A stretch of 64,000 bases of DNA. Source: Carex sylvatica. Lineage: Eukaryota; Streptophyta; Magnoliopsida; Poales; Cyperaceae. The DNA is taken from the NCBI GenBank assembly GCA_964058845.1, contig CAXKVR010000019.1, forward strand, positions 310,001 to 374,000, written 5' to 3'. The position numbers and the translations under genes are program-made. The notes beneath the pieces are model-generated. The model was not told the origin of the DNA and searched no databases. It saw nothing but the letters and a program-made list of their open reading frames with translations. Positions 22,339 to 33,089 of this stretch are shown here, one piece after another (the first letter of the stretch is position 1; each line of letters opens with the position of its first letter).

Positions 22339-23401
22339 GGGTAAATTTCGTCAAAGGTCAGTAAACTTTGCTCTTTGTCACAAATTGGTCACTCAACTTT
22401 TATTTTTCCCTTACTAACCATTGAACTTTGTATTTGTTCCGATTAAGAAAGAACTGAGAACAAAGCTGGAAGAGGTATTTCTCTATCACAAACCTAAGAA
22501 AAATATGATTTCAATCCAAAATTGGCAAAGAATTTCGGCCACAAAAAAGATCTTGCATAATTGTCCCCAGGTTCCCAATTAAGGAATTGAAACACAAGTA
22601 GAAACTGTACATGACTTTCCAACCTGAACTGCCAAACACCAATTTTAGTGTTGTACTTTTCGTAATTAGTAATTACCTTATCAGACTAGTTGTTTTCTAT
22701 CAGACCCAAACTTGTAAGCACCAATTTTAATATTGTATTCTTGCTAATTAGTAATAACCAGAGCCTTACATCATGCATAGTATGCCTCTCAGGAAAAAAA
22801 GGGTTCAATTATACATTATGCCTCCTTGTTTGCTCCTTGGTGTTCTGCCAGAAACCCAATATTTAAAAATAATGATGAAGATAATGCATTCACTTGGCAG
22901 TCATTGGAAAATTGTGGACCTGACCCAATTTGAGATAAACGAAAACATGACAAGGATCAAACAAATGTGATCTAGGCCAAATGAAACTTAAAATCGATCT
23001 GGCCAAAAGCCAGTCGAAGATAAACCAAAATTTGATAGCGTTTTGAAGTTGTCAACCAATCAAAATCCATATTTACAAAACCAGCCTACAAACAGTATTG
23101 TTTTCATCTATTGTAAAATGAATTAATCATGTTCAAATAGATTGATATGAAGCTTAACTGATATGGTAAATGAAAATAATTTGAGGAAATAACATCCCAA
23201 CCTAGCAGGTACTAAGCTCAGTCTTCTCTCATTGTGCAGTGGAAATGTATCATATGGTGTACATAACATTACAAAAATTAAGGGAAGCAGTTATAAATAA
23301 GAACAAATATAACGTTCAATGTCAAGTGAGGGACAAATGAAAGTTGAGTACCCAATTCGTTACAAATAATAAAGTTTAGCGACCTTCAAGGAAATTTACC
23401 C
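22339..23401. mobile_element. TIR transposon in the RRM/RNase H gene
   Basis: The left end GGGTAAATTTCGTCAAAGGT and the right end (reverse strand GGGTAAATTTCCTTGAAGGT) continue as an inverted repeat of about 110 bp. Its interior contains the junction sequence CACTTGGCAGTCATTGGAAA that begins each tandem unit. The inverted counterpart is at about 37187-38256. The open minus-strand copy at 29.7-30.8 kb lacks it and so gives the empty intron. The exact target duplication is unclear because of the T/A-rich flanks. No transposase. Confidence 0.7.
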
Positions 23402-25155
23402 ATTTTTTTATTACCATCATTTTTTTTCATTTACGCATTAAGACAGTAAAGCATTTATGACTAATGAGTTGACTAATTGATACAGGAGATAAACCGAGTG
23501 GCTGGAAAAGAAGACATTGTCTATTATTTTAATAGACAGTGTGCTCGGTATTCCTTTCACAAAATTGGCCAAAAAGGGTTGAAATTCGGGGATATTAAAC
23601 CCTTCCCTTCCTGGATAGTGACAAATGAAAATAAATAGTCTTACGTCGAGGATTTAGGGAAGGCTGATTGTGAATCACATGTCTCAGTGAAGTATGAACT
23701 ATTGACCTATGCATGTTGGACTTGTAGAAGATCCGATTGCGTTACAAGTTTGTGCAAATAGAGACCACATTGTCTCATGTCAAAAAAAGACTCTGTTAAT
23801 TTGAATATCAATCAAAATGCAACGTGCTCGCATTTTCCTATTCATGGTATGGATATTGAAAATGGTGATTTTATTATAAATGTTGATGCTTCTTGCCATA
23901 GTGAGATAGGGTTTGGTGTTGTGATTAGAAGATCCAAAATGAATTTTTTTCTTAATAAAATAAGAGGGCCCTATCCAAGAAAAAACCGTACATCATACGA
24001 TGCAGATTGCTTACCTGTTGCAATATGCTTCCTTTTGAATTCACTTGGCAGTCATTGGAAAATTGTGGACCCGACCCAATTTGAGAAAAACGAAAACATG
24101 ACAAGGATCAAACAATCTGATCCAGGCCAAATGGAACTTAAAATCGATCTGGCCAAAAGCCAGTCGAAGATAAACCAAAATTTGATAGCATTTTGAAGTT
24201 GTCAACCAATCGAAATCCATATTTACAAAACCAGCCTACAAACAGTATTGTTTTCATCTATTGCAAAATGAATTAATCATGTTCAAATAGATTGATATGA
24301 AGCATACCTGATTTGGTAAATGAATACAACTTGAGTAAATAACTTCCCAACCTAGCAGGTACTAAGCTCATTCTTCTCTCATTGTGCAGTGGAAATGTAT
24401 CCTATGGTGTACATAACATTACAAAAATTAAGGGAACCAGTTATAAATAAGAACAAATATAACGTTCAATGTCAAGTGAGGGACAAATGAAAGTTGAGTA
24501 ACCAATTTGTTACAAAGAATAAAGTTTAGTGACCTCCAAGGACATTTACCCATTTTTTTTATTACCATCATTTTTTTTTTCATTTACGAATTAAGACAGT
24601 AAAGCATTTATGACTAATGAGTTGACTAATTGATACAGGAGATAAACCGGGTGGCTGGAAAAGAAGACATTGTCTATTATTTTAATAGACAGTGCGTTCG
24701 GTATTCCTTTCACAAAATTGGCCAAAAAGGGTTGAAATTCGGGGATATTAAACCCTTCCCTTCCTGGATATTGACAAATGAAAAGAAACAGTCTTACGTC
24801 GAGGCTTTAGGAAAGGCTGATTGTCAATCACATGTCTCAGTGAAGTATGAACGATTGACCTATGCATGTTGGACTTGTAGAAGATTCGATTGCATTACAA
24901 GTCTGTGCAAATAGACACAACATTATATCATTTCAAAAGAAGACTATGATATTTTGAATACCAATCAAAATGCAATGTGCTCGCAATTTCCTATTCATGG
25001 TATGGAAATTGAAAATGGTGATTTTATTATAAATGTTGATGCTTCTTGCCGTAGTGAGATAGGGTTTGGTGTTGTGATTAGAAGATCAAAAATGGAGTTT
25101 TTTCTTAATAAAATAGGAGGGCCATATCCAAGAAACAACCGTACATCATACGATC
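22891..25155 (+). repeat. Forward tandem array, 1.15-kb units (two)
   Basis: Unit 1 is about 22891-24041 and unit 2 starts at 24042. The landmark CACTTGGCAG recurs after 1,151 bp and ATTGATATGAAGC after 1,150 bp. Each unit is the 3' half of the TIR transposon plus the first part of the RNase H exon. Unit 2 ends abruptly after CATCATACGAT at 25155, where the reverse array begins. Confidence 0.9.
24641..25155 (+). pseudogene. RNase H exon fragment, forward unit 2
   Basis: It reads from EINRVAGKEDIVYYFNRQC through YACWTCRRFDC to SLCK followed by a TAG shared with most array units. It then resumes as INVDASCRSEIGFGVVIRRS and KMEFFLNKIGGPYPRNNRTS, and is cut off at the palindrome centre. It keeps the first acidic residue (VDAS) only. 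It cannot encode a complete domain. Confidence 0.75.
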
Positions 25156-27373
25156 CAAAATGAAGCATATTACAACAGGTAAGCAATCTGCTTCCTATGA
25201 TGTACGGCTGTTTCTTGGATAGGGCCCTCCTATTTTATTAAGAAAAAACTTCATTTTGGATCTTCTAATCACAACACCAAATCGTATCTCACTACGGCAA
25301 GAATCATGAACATTTACAATAAAATCACCCTTTTCAATATCCATACCATGAATAGGAAAATGCGAGCACGTTGCATTTTGATTGATATTCAAAATAACAG
25401 AGTCTTTTTTTGACATGAGACAATGTTGTCTCTATTTGCACAGACTTGTAACGCATTCGGATCTTCTACAAGTCCAACATGCATAGGTCAATCGTTTATA
25501 CTTCACTGAGACATGTGATTCACAATTAGCCTTCCCTAAATCCTCGACGTAAGACTATTTCTTTTCATTTGTCAATATCCAGGAAGGGAAGGGTTTAATA
25601 TCCCCGAATTTCAACCCTTTTTGGCCAATTTTGTGAAAGGAATACCGAGCACACTGTCTATTAAAATAATAGACAATGTCTTCTTTTCCAGCTACCCGGT
25701 TTATCTCCTGTATTAATTAGTCAACTCATTAGTCATAAATGCTTTACTGTCTTAATGCGTAAATGAAAAAAAAAATGTTGGTAATAAAAAGATGGATTAA
25801 TTTCCTTGGAGGTCACTAATCTTTATTATTTGTAACGAATTGGTTATTCAACTTTCATTTGTCCCTCACTTGACATTGAACGTTATATTTGTTCTTATTT
25901 ATAGCTGCTTCCCTTAATATTTGTAATGTTATGTACACCGTATGATACATTTTCACTTCACAATGACAGAAGACTGAGCTTACTACCTGCTATGTTGGGA
26001 GGTTATTTCCTAAAGTTGTATTCATTAACCAAATCAGGTAGGCTTCATATCAATCTATTTGAACATGATTAATTCATTTTACAATAGATGAAAACAATAC
26101 TGTTTGTAGGTTGGTTTTGTAAATATGGATTTCGATTGGTTGACAACTTCAAAACGCTATCAAATTTTGGTTTATCTTCGACTAGCTTTTGGGCAGATCG
26201 ATTTTAAGTTCTATTTGGCCTGAATCAGATTGTTTGATCCTTGTCATATTTTCGTTTATCTCAAATTGGGTCAGGTCCACAATTTTTCAATGACTACCAA
26301 GTGAATCCAAAATGATGCATATTGCAACAGGTAAACAATCTGCATCGTATGATGTACGGTTGTTTTTGGATAGGGCCCTCCTATTTTATTAAGAAAAAAC
26401 TCCATTTTGGATCTTATAATCACAACACCAAACCCTATCTCACTATGGCAAGAAGCATCACCATTTACAATAAAATCACAATTTTCAATTTCCATACCAT
26501 GAATAGGAAAATGCGAGTATGTTGCATTTTGATTGGTATTCAAAATATCATAGTCTTCTTTTGACATGAGACAATGTTGTCTCTATTTGCACAGACTTGT
26601 AATGCAATCGGATCTTCTACAAGTCCAACATGCGTAGGTCAATCGTTCATACTTCACTGAGACATGTGATTGACAATCAGCCTTCCCTAAAGCCTCGACG
26701 TAAGACTATTTCTTTTCATTTGTCACTATCTAGGAAGGGAAGGGTTTAATATCTCCGAATTTCAACCCTTTTTGGCCAATTTTGTGAAAGGAATGCCGAG
26801 CACAATGTCTATTAAAATAATAGACAATGTCTTCATTTTCAGCCACCCGGTTTATCTCCTGTATCAATTAGTAAACTCATCAGTCATAAATGCTTTACTG
26901 TCTTAATTCGTAAATGAAAAAAAAATGATGGTAATAAAAAAATGGGTAAATGTTCTTGGAGGTCACTAAACTTTATTCTTTGTAACAAATTGGTTACTCA
27001 ATTTTCATTTGTCCCTCACTTGACGTTGAACGTTATATTTGTTCTTATTTATAACTGCTTCCCTTAATATTTGTAATGTTATGTACACCATAGGATACAT
27101 TTCCACTGCACAATGAGAGAAGAATGAGCTTAGTACCAGCTAGGTTGGGAAGTTATTTACTCAAGTTGTATTCATTTACCAAATCAGGTAGGCTTCATAT
27201 CAATCTATTTGAACATGATTAATTCATTTCGCAATAGATGAAAACAATACTATTTGTAGGCTGGTTTTGTAAATATGTATTTCGATTGGTTGACAACTTC
27301 AAAATGCTATCAAATTTTGGTTTATCTTCGACTGGCTTTTGGCCAGATCGATTTTAAGTTCCATTTGGCATGA
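25156..27373 (-). repeat. Reverse tandem array next to the palindrome centre
   Basis: Two minus-strand units mirror the forward array. The landmark GGCTTCATATCAATCTATTT lies at 26041 and 27191 (1,150 bp apart). RNase H exon fragments read right to left from about 25700 to 25195 and from about 26860 to 26271. The array ends abruptly at 27373 after TTCCATTTGGCA. With 22978-25155 it forms an inverted repeat with about 2.2-kb arms. Confidence 0.9.
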
Positions 27374-29683
27374 ATTTTATTTCACAAGGTCAAGGAACAT
27401 TTATTCAGGGTTTCTATTGCAAATTTCATGAATTTCTGAGCATTATTTCTCAGTCAAAAGACATGTATGGCATGAGGGGTACATCTGGTAATTTTACAGA
27501 ATAAAATCAGAATTTTTATATTTTTGAAAGTTGAACTTTGGAGATCCATATCTTCGTGTAGGATTGTCCAAATGATGCAAACTTTGAATCAATTTTATGT
27601 GTTTTTATGTGATCTATCTGACTGTGAGGTCCTTTTTTACCATTTGGCCCTTATATAAATCAGTATTGACAGATCTGTCAACAGGGGTCAAAAGTGCATA
27701 TTTGGAGCACTATGGTGTACCAGTAGCATTCTTTACTCATGGTACCACTGGGCATTGGTGCAATATCACTCTAAGGGGTGCCAGAGAAGGCCATATGTAC
27801 AGATACAAGTCTTTTTTGGGTGTAATACCTTTTAACAGTTCTAAAATCACTGTTTTGTACCAGTAATGAAAAGATGAATGATCAAAGAGCTTAAAAATCA
27901 TCAAATCATCATTTTAATATGTTTTAATCATGTCAGGGTCTGTAATCTTACAGATAAGCCCCTGGCTTTTCAGAAATCAACTTTTTAAGCAAGTTCACTT
28001 GATTTTAAAGAGCATTATCATCAAGACTTCATGGGGAAAAAGGGTATAAATTGCATATGACAGTATAATTGCTGCATATTTACACCTTGATCCTCAGCCT
28101 TTCACTATTTGCAATCAAACCCTTCAAAATAATGAAATTAACCATTTTAAAGGGTATAATCTCATTATTTCTACGGATTTAGTTGCAATTAGGCTCTCTC
28201 AAGTGAACTTAGGGTTGAGAACTGCAAAGGATGCCAGTCATGCCTTGTTCTCGCTGCAAGTTTAAAAATAACAGCTCTCTACCTAGACCTAGATAAAAAT
28301 AATGCTCTAAAGGAAAATTGTGCAAATTCATGATGATATTCAATCAGATTCCTAACATATTCTAAGATTCATTATATATCAATTATTATCATCAGTTAAA
28401 AGAATTGATTTGGTACATCACATTGTATTATAATTATCATGCTTCTCTCCCAAATTTCCAGTTTAATTCAATTCTCACAAACAACAAAATTGATAGATGC
28501 ATCACAAACAAAGAACAATTATATTATTTATTCATTACCAAATTGTAAAATATATCAACATTGAACAATAATACCATCCAAAAAGATATAAAAAGAAAAG
28601 TGAAAAACGCAAGCCTAAGACGAAATAAGGTTAGCTACAACCAAAACCCCAACAATTATAAGCAACAATTATAAGCCATACTTTTTAGAAGATGTTCAAG
28701 GATGAACAAATTCAAGAGCAATTAAGCCAAAATCTGCCTGATCTTACTCTGTATGTATATTGAAAGTGGAACATGTTGACTGAGATTTGTGCAAACTCAT
28801 CAAATATAAAAAATCTATGTATGAATAAGTGCTTCCATCAAGCTACTAAAATATGCTTTTTTCAATAATTCATTGAGTAGGAGTGTGAAAGTTTACAGCG
28901 TTTTGAACAAACAGTAATTTGGTACACGAAAAATGAATTACAAAGGAAAGAGGAAAAATGACCTACCAATCAAAATTCAGTATTGTAGTGTGGCTATGGG
29001 CAAAAGTGAAATACTATAAATTAGTATCCCTTGAGCAAGGCACAGTGGTTATATCGAAGGCCTATTGATGGTAATTAGCTTTGGCATCGAGTACCTCTTG
29101 CGCATGGATCCTCCAACTTTACCTAGATTTGTTTTCCATTTATTTATAGAAAAGCAAAAGAGTATACATCTTTCGAAATAAATCTTCTGAGAGAGCCAAT
29201 TTATATATGCTAATAACTAAGGATCGATGCATATCATCAGGCAATCCATGGATCTATTCAACACAGTTCCAAATAAGCAAATGATACTTAAGAATGGACA
29301 TTTATACTCTTTTTTTTTTTTGACAATTGTTACTGTTTCGCCAATATAATTATGACAGAATCTTATGTCATTATCTCTGAGCCCATGCAAGTCCATGTAT
29401 GAAAAGTCTCTCTATTATATGCTTATTACATACCAGGAAGATTTTGTTAAGAAATTAAATGTAGGCTTTATTTGTAAAGAAGCAAAAAAGGAGACAACAG
29501 AATGCTAAATATTGAAAATATGGAAAAAAAATTCTCAACAGTTGAATTTTAATACTTACATATATTTATAGAAACAATTGGAAACATGTATCAAACAGAA
29601 AAATCCATCTTCTTCATCACTACAACCAAATGGAAAAACAAAAAATATATTTTCTGTTTCTTTTACAAAGCCTTCCAGTAACC
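27374..29683. other. 2.3-kb unique segment between array and RNase H gene; no gene
   Basis: No repeat of this segment is seen elsewhere in the window. The longest plus-strand open frame (27597-27866, 89 residues) has no recognised domain. It lies 3' of the open minus-strand RNase H exon, so it may include that gene's 3' flank. Sharp junctions at 27373/27374 suggest a rearrangement breakpoint. Confidence 0.4.
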
Positions 29684-30833
29684 TCAGACATTTGCAATTA
29701 ACATCTTCTTTTTGATTACCCTGTACAAGAACTTGTCCTCTTTCAATATGTCCTTGATTTCTCTAATTGGAGTACGATCATCGAAATCTGAATCTCTTGA
29801 AGTCGCTCTCTTTGCAACTGCATCCGCAGCCTGGTTCAGCTCTCTATGTACATGAAGTACCTCCACCTCACGTTTTGTTACTAAAGGCTTTGAAGAACTG
29901 CCCGGTTTACTGTCCTCTGTCCATGGAACGAGTCCAGCAGCAACTCTACATCTGTTGACCAGTTCACGGTCAACTTTTACATTGTTCCCACAACTGACAT
30001 TTTTTCCAGTATTGAAACAAATTTCTACAGGTAAGCAATCTGTAAATATAAAGAGCTTTCCCTTTTTAGTTCTGGCTAGTCCTACTCGAATGGCATACTC
30101 TAAAGCTAGTGCTTCTGCATCGTATGATGTACGATTGTTTTTTGGATGGAGCCCTCCTATGCTATTAAGAAAAAACTCCATTGTTGAGGTTCTAATAACA
30201 ACCCCAAACCCTATCTCATTACCACAAGAAGCATCAACATTTATTATAAAATCACCCTTTTTAATATTCATACCATGAATAGGAAAACACGAGTACTTTG
30301 CAGTTTTATTGGTTTTCAAAAGAGCAAAGTCTTCTTTTGACATGAGAAAATGATGCCCCTCTTTGCATAGACTTGTAGCAGACTCAGAAATTCCACAACT
30401 CCAACACGCATAGAGCAATGGTTCATACTTCATTGAGACGTGTGATTGACAATTATCCTTCCCTAAAGCCTCAATATAAGACTGTGTTTTTTCAGCTGTC
30501 ACTATCCAAAAAAGGGAGGGTTTAATATGCCCGAATTTGAACCCGGGTTGGCCGATTTTGTGAAAGGTATACCAAGCACACTGTCTATTAAAATAAAAGA
30601 CAGTGGCTTGTTTTACAGCCAGCCCCACCTGGTTTATCTCCTGTACAATTAGTCATCCCATTAGTCAAAAATGATATTACTATCTTAATATGGTAATAAT
30701 TTAACATATTATTGGGTACATTTTCATCTCTGAAAAGAAATCTTTCTACTCCAGGACCCAAATTGTTAACGGCATCTTTGAACTCATCTTCATTCCAAGA
30801 ATACGGAAAAAAACAGGAAAAAGAATAGTTCCC
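29684..30833 (-). CDS. RNase H-like (RVT_3-type) gene, open 3' exons
   Basis: Two exons: 30720-30833 (38 codons, GNYSFSCFF ... FRDEN) and 29684-30640 (318 codons plus stop), joined in phase 0 across a GT-AG intron. The upstream RRM exons are missing: beyond a LINE remnant and a short piece of the RRM-gene intron at 31.1-31.24 kb, Copia DNA begins. The long exon has YYFNRQCA-type sequence, a Cys cluster ACWSC...SLCKEGHHF, then the RNase H fold: INVDASCG (first Asp), TSYDAEALALEYAIRVG (Glu), KGKLFIFTDCLPVEICF (Asp) and ELNQAADAVAKRA (last Asp). All four expected acidic positions are present, with no stop. Role unknown; RNase H domains cleave RNA in RNA:DNA hybrids or serve retroelements. It could be a functional remnant or simply a younger pseudogene. 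Confidence 0.65.
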
Positions 30834-30879
30834 CTATAAAAAATGAGAAATTGAATTAGATATAATATCTGCCAGTTGT

Positions 30880-31110
30880 AGGAGTCAGTATTCCTCTCCA
30901 CTTCTCCCCTGTTCCATACTGACTCTCTACAGCAGCAAGGATCTCCGACTAGTGGAGACTAGCAGGCTCATAGAGAAGTCTTCCACGCTTGGGATTTACT
31001 TAGGGAGTGGAAAGATTTCAATTGTGTATACACAAGTAGGGAGTTTAATGTTGAAGCCCATGAACTTGCAAATTGGGTAGAAAATAAAGATTTGAATACT
31101 TAGGTTTTAC
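30880..31110 (+). mobile_element. LINE RNase H tail remnant
   Basis: The segment ACTCTCTACAGCAGCAAGGA onward matches the reverse complement of 20960-21010. It continues as HAWDLLREWKDFNCVYT and REFNVEAHELANW, the usual C-terminal end of a LINE RNase H domain, with a frame change. It is the counterpart of the LINE 3' end at 20.83-20.96 kb, carried in the inverted gene copy. Confidence 0.7.
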
Positions 31111-31224
31111 TCTCCCTAATTTCAGACTTATGACAATGTAAGAGGGAACATGTGATGTTAACACTGTTTTATGAATGAGAAGGCTATGGGCATTTAACTG
31201 GCAAAAAAGAAAAAATTACAAGTA

Positions 31225-31600
31225 CGAAAACAAAATCTAAGTAGACATGATGTAACGAGGACCAGAGGGCACGAGCAGATTGACAGTGGCCGTACTGAGC
31301 AAGAACATCCTCAGTGATGGTGGTGCGCAGCTAATCTAACAAGAAGCAATCTTGCCTATGCCAAGCCTGAAAAGCCGGGTTAGGAGTGGATAAACCGACT
31401 GAAATGATCTTCTCGTCAGGTGGAGAGACAGTGGAATCAAGAAACCGCAACAGGCCAAAACCGTCAAGAATCGGTTCAATCTGCGATCTCCATGTCAAGA
31501 AATTCTCACGAGTCAGTTTCGTGGAGACAGGAAGAGTGATGTGAATAACATGATCGATAGGGGTGGGAGGAGCGGGCTGAATTATATCACTGGAAGCCAT
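31225..31600 (-). mobile_element. Ty1/Copia gag fragment
   Basis: The minus-strand open frame begins MASSDIIQPAPPTPIDHVI. It carries the gag phrases KLTRENFLTWRSQIEPILDG and NPAFQAWHRQDCFLLD, then a stop. The continuation RTTITEDVLAQYGHCQSARA follows in the same region. This is the N-terminal part of a plant Copia gag. It abuts the RRM-gene intron at about 31238, so it removed or replaced the upstream RRM exons of the minus-strand copy. Confidence 0.8.
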
Positions 31601-31625
31601 GAGTGCTTTGGGAGAAAGGGAAGAA

Positions 31626-31652
31626 AAGAGAGAGAGAGAGAGAGAGAGAGAG
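31626..31652. repeat. (GA)n microsatellite
   Basis: Thirteen or so GA units lie just upstream of the gag start codon on the minus strand, in what would be the leader of the Copia fragment. Confidence 0.9.
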
Positions 31653-32121
31653 ATTCTTGTAATTTCATTACTCCTGAAATGTTACAGTGTGATTGTTTAT
31701 ATAGACAAAGCTATTAAATCTCAATCAATTGAGTAACTAACAGCCTTTGACTGAACTTGTGTTCGGACTTCGGAATGAGTAACTAACAAACTAAAATTAT
31801 GTAACTAACAAACTAAATCAATTGAGTAACTAACAAACTAAAATTATGTGGTTGCCCTCATCGTTCAAAGATAAGTCGCGGCTGAAGAGGAAGAAGAGAC
31901 GGAGGGATACCTGAAGTGTGAGCCGAGTCGCCGAGTTGCTCTGAGTTTCAGAGACACTTTTGTTTTTGCTTTGCCTTCTCTTCCCTTCGCCGCTGTGATT
32001 TCATAGCCAACTCTTCGTCTTTCCTCCTTTCTCCATTTCTCTCCCATGGCAGCTTTTGAAAGAGACCTTTTAATGATGGCATTGTTTTATAAATAAAGAG
32101 AACTTTTGGGGTTTTCTTTTA
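31653..32121. other. Probable Copia leader/LTR remnant and unassigned sequence
   Basis: Following the microsatellite, 31655-31860 has repeated phrases GAGTAACTAACAAACTAAA (three times), consistent with LTR or leader sequence, though no second LTR is visible. A 60-residue minus-strand frame at 31865-32047 is Lys/Arg/Ser-rich and could be a first exon, but nothing else supports it. Confidence 0.35.
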
Positions 32122-32290
32122 CTACTATATATTGAATTCAGTCGTGCAATTTAATGCTGCCGATCAGTAAAATTCAATTTCATATCCATTCTAGTCATCT
32201 CTTTTCTATTGAATTGAATTCTATTTTACAAAATATTTGTTCCGATCACACTGAAAAAAGGAAGGTACTTCACGAGAATTGGATTTGCTG
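32122..32290. repeat. Dispersed repeat shared with 11.5 kb
   Basis: Near-identical direct copy of 11543-11712. It joins directly to the inverted promoter-like copy that starts at about 32300. Confidence 0.85.
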
Positions 32291-32299
32291 ATCACAGTG

Positions 32300-32826
32300 T
32301 AGATATCCCAAGAAAACTAAAAAAACATTCCGAACACAAGTCCATCCATCCATCCATCCATCCGCTCTCTCTCTCTCTCTCAAGTCTTACTTGTAGCTTC
32401 CTTGTATTCTACCTATTATATACCATCTGTCTTAACTTATAAATTCCCTTGTGGGACTACACACTAACTATCCTGAGTTCCGGACACCAGTTTCTTCAGG
32501 CAAAACATCAGTCACATGTCAAGATCTGTAACGGCCGTAAAATTTTTTTTTTTTAAAATAGAAAATCTATACAATATGAAATGCGTATATTAATACATGA
32601 ATTAGGAAAATAAATTTTCACCATATATACGAAAGAAACCTTGAAATCATTTAGTTTATTAGAAAGTTTAGATCAATCTATTTCTTTTCACCTCTATTTT
32701 AGATTTTCAATATCGACTAAGAAATTAGTCGCAGCCGTTTGATCAGATCGAAGATGTAGAAACTAGATAATATTCATTTAAACGAGGTAGGACCCACCTG
32801 TCAATGGCAGACCCCTTCAGTCCCTC
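32300..32826 (-). promoter_or_regulatory. Inverted copy of the RRM/RNase H promoter-like region
   Basis: Reverse-complement copy of about 19320-19860: the TATA-like run reads TATTATATACCATC on the plus strand near 32413, and the leader appears as CTCTCTCTCTCAAGTCTTAC. A (CCAT)n run at 32342-32361 is an expansion absent from the 19.8-kb copy. It points toward the open RNase H exons at 30.8-29.7 kb, as expected for the promoter of that copy. At 32826 it is cut inside GTCCCTC and joined to the reverse array. Confidence 0.4.
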
Positions 32827-33089
32827 ATTTACCAAATCAGGTAGGCTTCATATCAATCTATTTGAACATGATTAATTCATTTTACAATAGATGAAAACAA
32901 TACTGTTTGTAGGCTGGTTTTGTAAATATGGATTTCGATTGGTTGACAACTTCAAAACGCTATCAAATTTTGGTTTATCTTCGACTGGCTTTTGGCCAAA
33001 TCGATTTTAAGTTTCATTTGGCTTGGATCAGATTGTTTGATCCTTGTCATGTTTTTGTTTATCTGAAATTGGGACAGATCCACAATTTT

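Larger units (their letters stand above)
20074..24196 (+). pseudogene. RRM plus RNase H-like spliced gene, broken plus-strand copy
   Basis: Exons by eye: 20074-20162, 20306-20501, 20580-20681, 22171-22317 and 23486-24196; phases agree. The RRM spans three exons: IGVENLPLEVNETDVRTIFE, then KSTKMVLLFVSPAMAENALR (RNP1-like region), then FQ|GNYLKVYIIK as the last strand. Exon 4 contains YSWNENKFKDAVNELGPG. Exon 5 holds YYFNRQCARYSFHKIGQ, the Cys motif YACWTCRRSDC and the RNase H start INVDASC. Breaks: the exon 4 donor reads CT instead of GT, a 1.06-kb transposon sits directly behind it, exon 5 has at least two in-frame stops, the Glu-containing segment is deleted, and the end is fused to transposon sequence. 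Coding start before 20074 is not identified. The RRM assignment is firm, the whole-gene model moderate. Confidence 0.6.
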
